The notes under the pieces are model-generated. The model was not told where the DNA came from and searched no databases. It saw only the letters and a program-made list of their open reading frames with translations. DNA of 64,000 nt from Deltaproteobacteria bacterium (GTDB lineage: Bacteria; SAR324; JACQKK01): contig JAOUEW010000005.1 in the NCBI GenBank assembly GCA_029858505.1, forward strand, positions 62,001 through 126,000. Reading direction: 5' to 3'. A program made the translations under genes and the position numbers. The first letter of the stretch is position 1. Each line of letters begins with the position of its first letter. This document shows positions 48,878 through 62,702 of the stretch, piece after piece.

Positions 48878-48948
48878 CCCGCCTCTCCCTCGCAGGCCCC
48901 TCTCCTCGCCGCCTTCCCGTCGTTTCCTTCGGCGGGAATACCGTATAG

Positions 48949-50343
<1,395 letters not shown>

Positions 50344-50672
50344 AACCAAGGGAACGGGAGGAACAGAGAAAAAAAGGGAGGGAAAAAGGGGAGGAAAAAA
50401 GGGGGGGGGGGAAAAAGGGTGCTAAGCCATCCCCCTGGTTCCGCAGGGGTCTCCCACGAATGGGGGAAAACCTGGCCGTTGAATAGAACAGGGAATTTGG
50501 AAAAGACGGGAGAAGAGATAAGAGACAGGAATGGAGACAGAGAGATCGCGGAAAGAAACCCGCAAGTGCTAGCAGCAAGCCCTGACCTGAAAGCCTGAGA
50601 CCCCTCTGAACATCAAACCGCGGGGAGAGGTGCCAAGCAAGGCTTGTCGAAGCCCACGACCCTGGCCACCCC

Positions 50673-54091
<3,419 letters not shown>

Positions 54092-54147
54092 TCAACCAAC
54101 AAATAGGGGAAACTGATGCCGAGCCATAGAACGCCAAGGCAGACGGG

Positions 54148-54624
54148 TCAGGCCGGATCCGCCGCTGAGCGGGCGTTTCGGGCCAGGCGGTCCAACACGC
54201 CATTCACAAACCGCCCGGTTTCTTCATCCATAAAAGTGTGGGCCAGTTCCACCGCCTCGTCCAGCACCACCGCTGCCGGGGTATCGCCCCAACAGGTCAG
54301 CTCGCAGGCCCCCATGCGCAATAGCACCCGGGTGAGCAAGGGCAGCCGGTCCATGCGCCAGTTGTCCAGGGCTTCGGCCAAGCGGGTTTCCAGGGCATCT
54401 CGATGATCCAGCACCGCCTGCACCAGGGGGCGGCCAAAGTCCTCCACCCTGGCCGAAACCTTCAGCGCCTTCCAGGCTTCTTTTGAGGCGGGGTTTAAAT
54501 CGGGGTTGACCTCGGCTTGATACAGCATTTTCAGGGCTTCCTCGCGGGCCTGCCGCCGAATGCCTTTGGCTGGCGGGTCTCCCGCGGGGGACGCGTCCCC
54601 GGAACCCTTGGGTTTCTTGTTCAC
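54148..54624 (-). CDS. nusB: Transcription antitermination protein NusB
   Basis: RRQAREEALKMLYQAEVN..., RVLLRMGACEL, VLDEAVELAHTFMDEETGRFVNGVLD. Confidence 0.93.
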   Translation of the reverse strand: MNKKPKGSGDASPAGDPPAKGIRRQAREEALKMLYQAEVNPDLNPASKEAWKALKVSARVEDFGRPLVQAVLDHRDALETRLAEALDNWRMDRLPLLTRVLLRMGACELTCWGDTPAAVVLDEAVELAHTFMDEETGRFVNGVLDRLARNARSAADPA

Positions 54625-54659
54625 CGTGGTCTCTTGAAGGCGGGATCGAAAGGCGTGGA

Positions 54660-55439
54660 TTATTTTCCGGGCCGTAAGTGAAACCGGTCCAGGATTTCTT
54701 TGGAAAGCCGGATGTAGGCCGTGGCCCCCACCGAATTGATGGAATAGGTGATCACCGACTGCCCCAGGGCGCTGGCTTCGGTGATTTCTTTGCTTTTAGG
54801 GATGATGGTTTTAAACACGGCGTCTTGCAGGGTTTCGTACACCTCGCGGCTGATGCGGCGGTGGACTTCTACTCCCCGGTCGTACATGGTGAGCAAAATT
54901 CCGGCAATCCGCAGGTTGGGATTCACCTTCATTTGCAGGCTGCGAAACGCCATTAAAAACCGCTTGAGCGACTTGATGGCCAGCGACTCGCACTGCAGGG
55001 GGAGAATCACCAAATCGGCGGCGGTCATGGCGTTCACCGTCAGGGTTTTGGTGGAGGCCGGAGCGTCGAGAATAATAAAGTCGTAGGCGGTGGCCTCTGC
55101 GTTCAACCGGCGCTGCAGGGTGTAGGGGTCGGCCAGAACGGTTTCCAGCTGGCGTTCCTGGTCCAGGGTTTCAATGTTCGAAAACACGTAATCCATCCCG
55201 TTCCCAGAGCCGGGGTGGATGATTTCTTTCAGGGGGATGGCCGGGTCGGCCAGCAACTGGCGGGTGCCCCGGGTGACCTGCCCTTTGATGCCGTAGGAAA
55301 ACCGAATCGACCCTTGGGGGTCCATATCCACCAGCAGCACCCGGTAACCCCCCACCGCAAACGCCATGGCCAAATTGACCGCCGAGGTGGTTTTTCCTAC
55401 CCCTCCCTTTTCACTGGCAAACACAATGGTGGTCGGCAT
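54660..55439 (-). CDS. ParA/Soj-family ATPase (no ParB partner nearby)
   Basis: IVFASEKGGVGKTTSAVNLAMAF deviant Walker A, VLLVDMDPQGSI. Confidence 0.9.
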   Translation of the reverse strand: MPTTIVFASEKGGVGKTTSAVNLAMAFAVGGYRVLLVDMDPQGSIRFSYGIKGQVTRGTRQLLADPAIPLKEIIHPGSGNGMDYVFSNIETLDQERQLETVLADPYTLQRRLNAEATAYDFIILDAPASTKTLTVNAMTAADLVILPLQCESLAIKSLKRFLMAFRSLQMKVNPNLRIAGILLTMYDRGVEVHRRISREVYETLQDAVFKTIIPKSKEITEASALGQSVITYSINSVGATAYIRLSKEILDRFHLRPGK

Positions 55440-55565
55440 GGAGGCTTGCATGGGTAAGGGTGGACAAAACCGGAGACCTTCCCCGCCGAGGGCGGGGAAA
55501 CATCCAAGAGTCTTGTCATGTTTACCTGGGAATGAGGGATTTGACAAGAACATCTGGCGGGGGGG

Positions 55566-55724
55566 TTATCCGCCGTGCTGCCCCCGGTCTTCTTTGATAT
55601 AATTACGATAAATGAACGAGTACAAAAATATCACCAACCCCAGGGGAATGACCATCAACATCGCCACCCCCAGAAACTCCATGTAGGTATGCACATGCCC
55701 CACATGCGATTCAACGGAACCCAT
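55566..55724 (-). CDS. Small membrane protein at the end of the cox operon
   Basis: 52 aa MGSVESHVGHVHTYMEFLGVAMLMVIPLGLVIFLYSFIYRNYIKEDRG; one TM segment. Confidence 0.6.
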   Translation of the reverse strand: MGSVESHVGHVHTYMEFLGVAMLMVIPLGLVIFLYSFIYRNYIKEDRGQHGG

Positions 55725-55802
55725 AGATGACCTCGGATAAAGGTTGCATAGCGTAGACAGCCTTGCGGCTGCCCCCCCCACTTATACCCCAAACCGCCGG
55801 GC

Positions 55803-56390
55803 TTACAGCAGGTACACCAGCACAAACAACATCGGCCACACGCCCACCACAAACAGCCAGAACATTTGGGCCGCGATAAAAACATTTTGTCGGGAATGCA
55901 TATCGTCGGCGGCTTTCAGCGCCAAAATGGCCCAAATCAGAAACCCCATGGCCGTTACCGCGTGAACGGCGTGGGTGCCAATCAGCAGGTAAAACAACCC
56001 CCCGTACATGCTGCCGGAAAACGTGAGACCAAAACCGATCAGACGAATCCATTCAAATCCCTGAATTCCCAAGAACAACACCCCCAGGGCCGTGCCAATG
56101 CCCAGGTGTTTCAGCACTTTTTCCTTAGAACTCTTCCCGTAAAAGCCTTTCCCGGCCAGAATCAAAAACACTCCGCTGGCCAGCAGCACCATGGTATTTG
56201 CCCAGGTGACCTCCACCGGCAGGCGGGGCTGACCAGGAGGAGGCCAGTTCACCATGTTGTTCCGCAGGCTTAAATACATATACAACATACCGGCAAACAC
56301 CAGGGTTTCGGTGGTAATGAAATAAATCATGCCCACAATGGCATTCAGGTTGTTTTTCCGGGGATCCCGGAGAGCGGTGGAGGTTGTCAT
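55803..56390 (-). CDS. Cytochrome c oxidase subunit III family protein (paralog 2)
   Basis: GMIYFITTETLVFAGMLYMYL...FYLLIGTHAVHAVTAMGFL...QMFWLFVVGVWPMLFVLVYL. Confidence 0.85.
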   Translation of the reverse strand: MTTSTALRDPRKNNLNAIVGMIYFITTETLVFAGMLYMYLSLRNNMVNWPPPGQPRLPVEVTWANTMVLLASGVFLILAGKGFYGKSSKEKVLKHLGIGTALGVLFLGIQGFEWIRLIGFGLTFSGSMYGGLFYLLIGTHAVHAVTAMGFLIWAILALKAADDMHSRQNVFIAAQMFWLFVVGVWPMLFVLVYLL

Positions 56391-56510
56391 GGTGAAAATC
56401 CTTTGATCGAAACGGGAATCGTCTGAAAAAGTATCTGAAAAAAGAAAGGGGGCCTTGCGGTTTCACAAGGCCCCTCTCATTACATCATGGATTGCACCTT
56501 AAGCCAACGT

Positions 56511-56855
56511 TTAGAACGACTTGGGCTCATTCAGCTGCACGCAATCCGCGGCACCTCGGCACCAGTTGATTCCCTGGTGGTTCCACACGTCGAAGTACGA
56601 CAGAATGAACAAGACCGCCACGAAAAACACGCTGGAGATCCACAGACCCCATACAAACTTGGGTTCCACGTTCAGGTGCAGGAACTGAGAAGCCAGGATC
56701 AACCACTGAACCACCATGATACTGAACACAACGGTGGAGACAGTAGAGCCGTGGCCCATGAACTTAGCCGCCAGGTAGGAAATGGTCATGGTCCCTACCA
56801 GCATGGCCCAGGTCATCCGCGCTTTCTTTAAATCCACTTTCGCATCAATAGCCAT
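56511..56855 (-). CDS. Prokaryotic cytochrome c oxidase subunit IV-type protein
   Basis: Three-TM small protein between the two subunit III genes: TWAMLVGTMTISYLAAKF...FSIMVVQWLILASQFLHL. Confidence 0.75.
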   Translation of the reverse strand: MAIDAKVDLKKARMTWAMLVGTMTISYLAAKFMGHGSTVSTVVFSIMVVQWLILASQFLHLNVEPKFVWGLWISSVFFVAVLFILSYFDVWNHQGINWCRGAADCVQLNEPKSF

Positions 56856-56954
56856 GTATTCCTCCTATTGGAATGGCCTTGTCTTGATTCCGTCGGGGCC
56901 GAAAGGCCTTGGGGTTGGCTGTGGGCTCCCCTGGCATCGGCCCCTCAGGGTTGG

Positions 56955-57551
56955 TTACTTGGCGATGTAGAGCAGCGGGAACACGATCAACCACACCATG
57001 TCCACAAAGTGCCAGTAGATTCCGGCGGTTTCCACCCGTTGCAGCTGCTCGCCCCGTTTGGCCGTGCGGGCCACCAGGGTGAGGGCAATAATGCCCACCA
57101 CAATGTGAGAACCGTGGATACCGGTGATCAGGTAGTAATAGGCCCAGAACACGCTCTTGTGGATGGTCAATCCCGCGCTAATTTCATGGGAATATTCAAA
57201 ACCCTTGATCACCAAGAACGCCAAGCCCAAAGCCACCGTAATCATGATGTTTTTGGCGGCCGAAGCACCGTCTTTGCGTTGGGCATCGGCGTGAGCCATC
57301 ACCACGAACAAGTCGCTGGTCAGCAGGATAATGGCGTTGATAAATCCAATGGTGGTTGCAGTGTGGTGCGCTTCCTCGGCCCATTCGGGATGAGCCAAGC
57401 GGCCCATCATATAGGACACAAGCAGTCCGCCGAAGATCAACACCTCACCGCCCAGCAGGAACCACATGGCCAGCCGCGAGGAGGGAATGCCCGTGTTAGA
57501 ACGGGTAATCACCCCAGTAGCGGTTCGCATATCGTTGGTCAAAGCCGACAT
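56955..57551 (-). CDS. coxC: Cytochrome c oxidase subunit III (paralog 1)
   Basis: LAMWFLLGGEVLIFGGLLVSYM...YYYLITGIHGSHIVVGIIAL...GIYWHFVDMVWLIVFPLLYI. Confidence 0.9.
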   Translation of the reverse strand: MSALTNDMRTATGVITRSNTGIPSSRLAMWFLLGGEVLIFGGLLVSYMMGRLAHPEWAEEAHHTATTIGFINAIILLTSDLFVVMAHADAQRKDGASAAKNIMITVALGLAFLVIKGFEYSHEISAGLTIHKSVFWAYYYLITGIHGSHIVVGIIALTLVARTAKRGEQLQRVETAGIYWHFVDMVWLIVFPLLYIAK

Positions 57552-57607
57552 AATGTTTCTCCGGTGAATGAATGAACGTTCCAAATAGATTTCACGGCTT
57601 GCACTGT

Positions 57608-57660
57608 CCCGCCCCCGTTTCCGGGGAAGGGGGCGGGTGCCGGGGGTTTCCCCGCACCCG
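57608..57660 (-). promoter_or_regulatory. Tandem hairpins in the coxA-coxC intergenic region
   Basis: CCCGCCCCC/GGGGGCGGG (9-bp stem) overlapping CGGGTGCCGGGG/CCCCGCACCCG. Confidence 0.5.
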
Positions 57661-57696
57661 CCTTTCTTCAACAAAATTCAAACAACCAACAACCCG

Positions 57697-59394
57697 TTAC
57701 TGAATCCACTGGGGAGAGAAGTCCTCCTTGGCACCAGGCACGGAGTACTCGTGGGGCCCACGATACACAGTGAGCACCTTGTCGAAGTTTCCGTGGGGCG
57801 GGGGAGAAGCAGCGGCCCACTCCAGGGTGGTGGCGTTGTAAGGGTTGGCGGTGGCTTTCGGACCGCTGGCCCAGCTGCGGAAGAAGTTCAGCAGGAAGAC
57901 CAACTGCGTAGCCAACAAGCCCAGCAAGCAGATGGTGGCAATCACGTTCAGGTTATGCTGAGCGGGAGTGTTCATCTCATCCCAAGCTTTGTAGTCGTAA
58001 ATCCGCCGGTGTTGGCCGTTCAGCCCCGTGATGAACAGGGGGATGAAAATGCCGTTGAAGAACACCACCGTCAGCATCCAGTGCAGTTTGCCCAAACCTT
58101 CGTTCAGATGGCGCCCGAACCATTTGGGGAACCAGAAGGTGATGGCGGCAAAGGCGCCGAAGAAGGTGGCGGGGAACAGGGTGTAATGGAAGTGAGCCAC
58201 CACGAAGTAGTTATCGTGGAAGTAGATGTCGGAAGCGGAGGTTCCCAGGTGGATGCCGGTAATACCGCCCACCAGGAATTCTGCCACGCCCGAGATGGCC
58301 CACAGCATGGGTACCGTGAAGCGGATGGAACCGCCGTACAGAGAAAGGATCAACGCGAACAGCATCACGCCGAAAGGAATGGAGATGATGATGGTCGTGA
58401 TGGTGAAGTAGTTGGCCATGCGGGGATCAATCCCGGCTTGGAACTGGTGGTGAGCCCACACGATGAAGCTGAGGGCACCCAAGAACAGGGTGAAGTACAC
58501 CACGATACGGTAGCCAAAGAACGGCTTGCGGGCAAACACCGGAATGATGTCGGCGAAAAAGCCCAGGGCCGGCAGCAACACCACGTACACTTCGGGGTGG
58601 CCAAAGAACCAGAACAAATGCTGGAACAAGACCGGGTCACCACCCAATTCAGGGTTGAAGAATCCGGTACCGACCATCCGGTCCGACAGCATCATGATCG
58701 CGCCCGCCACCAGGGGGCCCACCGACAGGGCGAACACCAAGCTGGCAATGTTGATCATCCACAGGCTCATGGGCATTTGGAACAGACCCATGCCCTTGGT
58801 GCGCAAGTTCAAGGTGGTGGTCATGAAGTTGATCCCGCCCAACAGGAAGGAAGCAAACTCCAAGGCCACGGCCAGAATCCACAGGTTACCGCCCCAGTAC
58901 ACCCCGCCGTTGTGCATTTCCACAACGCCGTCCACGATTTTGGAGGAGTTCAGGGGGGGATAGAACGTCCAGGCGCCAGAAGCCGAACCGCCCGGCACAA
59001 AGAACGAGGCGATCAGGATAATGGCGGACAGCAGGAAGATTTGATACGACAAGCGGTTCAACCGAGGGAACGCCATGTCGTCCGCGCCAATCATCAACGG
59101 GATCAAAAAGTTCCCGAAGGCGGCAATCAAGGTGGGCATCGCCACCCAGAAGATCATCACGGTTCCATGCATGGTAACCATGGAGTTATACAGACCACCG
59201 TCCACGTCGCCCACCAGGGGCACCGGGGCGTCGGCCCAGGCCAGTTTCATGCGGAACACGTAGGCCAAAAAGCCACCCACGCAGGCCATGAACATGGCGG
59301 TCAACAGGTACTGCAGACCAATGTTTTTATGATCGAGCGGGAAAATGTATTTTTCCGTGAACGTCGGCTCATGATGAGAGCTACCCATTTTCAC
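57697..59394 (-). CDS. coxA: Cytochrome c oxidase subunit I
   Basis: MVTMHGTVMIFWVAMP, FGHPEVYVVLLPALG, VWAHHQF, HDNYFVVAHFHYTLF metal-ligand motifs. Confidence 0.96.
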   Translation of the reverse strand: MKMGSSHHEPTFTEKYIFPLDHKNIGLQYLLTAMFMACVGGFLAYVFRMKLAWADAPVPLVGDVDGGLYNSMVTMHGTVMIFWVAMPTLIAAFGNFLIPLMIGADDMAFPRLNRLSYQIFLLSAIILIASFFVPGGSASGAWTFYPPLNSSKIVDGVVEMHNGGVYWGGNLWILAVALEFASFLLGGINFMTTTLNLRTKGMGLFQMPMSLWMINIASLVFALSVGPLVAGAIMMLSDRMVGTGFFNPELGGDPVLFQHLFWFFGHPEVYVVLLPALGFFADIIPVFARKPFFGYRIVVYFTLFLGALSFIVWAHHQFQAGIDPRMANYFTITTIIISIPFGVMLFALILSLYGGSIRFTVPMLWAISGVAEFLVGGITGIHLGTSASDIYFHDNYFVVAHFHYTLFPATFFGAFAAITFWFPKWFGRHLNEGLGKLHWMLTVVFFNGIFIPLFITGLNGQHRRIYDYKAWDEMNTPAQHNLNVIATICLLGLLATQLVFLLNFFRSWASGPKATANPYNATTLEWAAASPPPHGNFDKVLTVYRGPHEYSVPGAKEDFSPQWIQ

Positions 59395-59465
59395 CTCCTT
59401 CGATGAATCTCAATTGGGAGCAAAGTTAAACAATCACGTGAAACTGAACAAGTATTGCGCCTGGC

Positions 59466-60209
59466 TTAGTGGGCGGCGTTGTGGGCCACCACCACCCCTT
59501 TGGGGGCGCTGTCGGCTTTGGTCACGCCTTTGGCTTTCACCCACTTGTCGTAATCGTCAGGGGTGTGAACCACCAAGCGTCCGGCCATGTCGCCATGACC
59601 GCGGCCGCAAATTTCGGCGCAAGCCAAGTCGTAGGTGCCAGGTTTCACCGCCTCGAACCAGCCCTTGTAGGTCCGGCCGGGGATGATGTCCATCGTCACC
59701 CGCAAAGCGTTGATTTTGAACGAATGCAGCACATCCTCAGAGTTGAGGCTGTAAATGGTTTTGGTACCCGTGCGAACGTGAAGCTTGGGAGCCCCATTGG
59801 CCGAATCGGAATACTCACCGGCATCGTTAAACATTTCGGTGGTCACGTTTCCGGCTTTGGTTTTGTGGGTAAACACCCAGGTCCACTGCTTGGCCAACAC
59901 GCCCACCTGGTCGCCCTCGGCGGGAATTTGCATTTTAATCGTGTTCCACAGCGGCACGTTGCGGATGTCAATCATGAAGTCAAACATGGTAATGGCTGCC
60001 ACGATTCCCAACAGAACGCCCACTTGCTTGCCGGTGTTGCCGGCAATGTATTGGGCCTTCACGCCAGGCTTGGCTTTGAACATCAGCGAAAAGCCGATGA
60101 TCATGGCCATGGCCGCCAAAAACCACAAACCAACCACAACGGTGATGAATTCCATCAGACCGTCAAGATCTTGAAACGTTCCTACGTTTTCAGGCAATGT
60201 ACCCCACAT
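59466..60209 (-). CDS. coxB: Cytochrome c oxidase subunit II
   Basis: CuA site DVLHSFKINALRVTMDIIPG...CAEICGRGHGDMAGRLVV; two N-terminal TM segments. Confidence 0.93.
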   Translation of the reverse strand: MWGTLPENVGTFQDLDGLMEFITVVVGLWFLAAMAMIIGFSLMFKAKPGVKAQYIAGNTGKQVGVLLGIVAAITMFDFMIDIRNVPLWNTIKMQIPAEGDQVGVLAKQWTWVFTHKTKAGNVTTEMFNDAGEYSDSANGAPKLHVRTGTKTIYSLNSEDVLHSFKINALRVTMDIIPGRTYKGWFEAVKPGTYDLACAEICGRGHGDMAGRLVVHTPDDYDKWVKAKGVTKADSAPKGVVVAHNAAH

Positions 60210-60534
60210 CGCGTACCTCCTTCTCATGTCGGGTTTAGAATCAATGCAGCCTCGGGGCCTGTCCGGTTTCCGCTGCATCTTGCCAAGGCCCGCGGCCCGT
60301 GGGGCCCGGCATCGGCAAGAGGGTTAGGCAGTGAAAAACCCGGTCTGGCGTTACCGCCAGCCTGAACCGTCCCCTAGGGGCGGGTCAGGGCACCCAGACT
60401 GCGAGAAAACGATCACAACGGCACTAACACAACAAAACCGCTCGTTTGAAACGTGTTGAGCATCCAACCAATTTCCCGGCCGATGCGGTCTGCCGGCATT
60501 TCCTTTGGACGGAAGGGTTTCTGGTGGAAACCGG

Positions 60535-60756
60535 TTATTGATTCCAAAGGGTGAAAAAATACCCCATCAACATCAACGGGGCGGCCATCCATCCCAATTC
60601 CGAGCCAAATTCGGCCCAGCCCTGGGCGGTGGAAGCCCTGCCGGGGGTTTGTTTCCCTTGGGCCCTCACCATTTCCACCCAGCACCCGCCGTACACCAAC
60701 AAACAAATTCCCAGGGAAACCAGAAACACAACCTGGACATCCGTGGTGGGGTGCAT
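60535..60756 (-). CDS. Small two-TM membrane protein upstream of coxB
   Basis: 73 aa MHPTTDVQVVFLVSLGICLLVYGGCWVEM...GWMAAPLMLMGYFFTLWNQ. Confidence 0.55.
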   Translation of the reverse strand: MHPTTDVQVVFLVSLGICLLVYGGCWVEMVRAQGKQTPGRASTAQGWAEFGSELGWMAAPLMLMGYFFTLWNQ

Positions 60757-61035
60757 GCGTTTGCCTTTTCGGTGAGCATTGTTCTGGCTTTTCAGCCTGT
60801 TATCTAAACGATTCGCTTTGAATTCAGGGGAAATATTCACCCTTTCGCCCAGAATTTGGCGTTCCCCCCATATCAGGGGAAAACCCAGCAAATCGTTTTA
60901 TGGCCAACGAATACTTATGCGTCAAATGGGGAATATGTCAACCCCTTTTCCCCGGTTTTTTCATAATTTTTTCAAAATTTGGAATAGATAGCCCATTGGA
61001 ATACAAAAGAAAGATTCCTGTCCTAGGCCAAAAAG

Positions 61036-62196
61036 TTATGGAGACAGGGGCTTTGAGGGGCTGGCTGTCTGATTGCTTTCTAGCTTTTTCAGGGCTTCTC
61101 CGGCATACAATTTTACCCGCACCGACTCGGAATGGAGGGCAAAGTAACCCAGGGCCTTGGCCGCCTCTTCCCCTCCAACTTCTCCCAGGGCCTTCACAGC
61201 CGCCACCCGCACCACCAAGTCCCGGTCCGACCGCACGGTCCGCACCAGCAAATTCACCGCTTTTTTGGTTTTTCGCACCCCCAGAGCGGTGGCCGCCGCC
61301 GCCCGCACCGCCGGGTTGCGATCGTTGGTCAGGGTGGCCATTAAAATGGCATCGGCGCTGTCGCTCCCCACGGCGGAAAGGCTTTGGGCCGCCTCCACCC
61401 GCACCACCTCTGAGGTGTCTTTCTCCAGGGCTTGGTTTAAGGCGGCCTGGGCCTGGGCGTGGGGCTTGGAATATTTTAACCGCCCCAGGGACCAGGCCAC
61501 CTTGCGGCGCACCTCTACCCGCCCCTCGGCCAGCAGGGCCTGGGCCAGCACGTCGCCGCTTTGTTCACGGGCGGTGCGCCCCAGGCTGTCGGCGGCGGCC
61601 AGCCGGGTCTCCCAGTCGCTGTCTTGCAACAAAGCTTCCCACAGGGGCGGGTCGGCTTTTTCCCCCTCCAGCTTCCCCAGGGCCCGGGCCGCCGCCCGGC
61701 GCACGGTTTCTCGGGGGTCTTCCTTCAGGGCCCGGGCCAAGGGGGCTGCCCCTTCGGCCTTGCCCAGCCGCCCCAGGGCCTCGGCGGCATACACCCGCAC
61801 AAACTCACCGGGGTCTTCTCCCAGGGCCATGGCCAAGGTCTCCCCACCCTGGGGGTCGCCCAATTCTCCCAGGTTGCGGGCAGCCTGTTCCCGAATCCGG
61901 TCGGTCTCGCCATATTTCAGCTGCTTCACGCAGTCTGGGGCGCGTTCGCACCCCGTGCCCCGCGCTTGGAGAGAAGCCTCCCCCAGCAGCATTCCCCCGG
62001 CCACTCCCAGGCACGCCACCACAAGCCCCTTCCATGGTGTTCCCCATGACCTCCCCCGCACCCGTTGGGCTGCCACCAGTAACGTCCACTTTTGTCTGTT
62101 CACCCGTATATCTCCTTGGCCAAAGAACTTTGCCCTTGAAAGCATTGCTCTTGGAAGCGTTACCCTTGGAATACGACGTTTCGAAAAGGATGACAT
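61036..62196 (-). CDS. HEAT-repeat protein, exported
   Basis: Repeated VRRAAARALGKL / VRVYAAEALGRLG / VRVAAVKALGEVG units after a signal-like segment. Confidence 0.85.
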   Translation of the reverse strand: MSSFSKRRIPRVTLPRAMLSRAKFFGQGDIRVNRQKWTLLVAAQRVRGRSWGTPWKGLVVACLGVAGGMLLGEASLQARGTGCERAPDCVKQLKYGETDRIREQAARNLGELGDPQGGETLAMALGEDPGEFVRVYAAEALGRLGKAEGAAPLARALKEDPRETVRRAAARALGKLEGEKADPPLWEALLQDSDWETRLAAADSLGRTAREQSGDVLAQALLAEGRVEVRRKVAWSLGRLKYSKPHAQAQAALNQALEKDTSEVVRVEAAQSLSAVGSDSADAILMATLTNDRNPAVRAAAATALGVRKTKKAVNLLVRTVRSDRDLVVRVAAVKALGEVGGEEAAKALGYFALHSESVRVKLYAGEALKKLESNQTASPSKPLSP

Positions 62197-62702
62197 ACAA
62201 ACTCAACGCATCTTAAAAAATAGACGGCCGGAAAGAAAGGGAAAGAAGGGGCAGGGAAGGGAGAACCGCTGTTTGATTGGGATGCTTCGCCCCCCACACC
62301 CCCTCTTCACACCAAAAACCCAGGCTATCCCCAGGTCTCAGGGGAAAATTGGGGAGACAGGGTAAGGGGAAGGGAGAAGAAAGAGCACAGGAGCAGAAAG
62401 AGAAAACGATTTGGACGAACCACAAAACCACCCCCGGCCCAGGGGAAACCCGGAGAAATCCCTGTGGTATTTATTTAAGGATTATGTTCAAACCAAGGAT
62501 TGCATGTTGGATTCTTTTTATGATAACTTGATGGGAATGAGACTCTTTCTTGGTTGTTCGTTTTCTTCCTTCGCTTCGCTTGCTCTTCGCTAGGGCTCCT
62601 TCTCATTTCAACCGGCAACGCTAAAGGCTTTTCCCCTGGGGGGGAAGTCTGCCTGCGGAACAATGCCAACGTATTCCATTCGGGCAAACAAGGGGACATG
62701 GC

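Noticed and set aside
57637-59406. 589-aa plus-strand ORF antisense to coxA
   Set aside because: Shadow ORF; coxA on the opposite strand has all heme-copper motifs.
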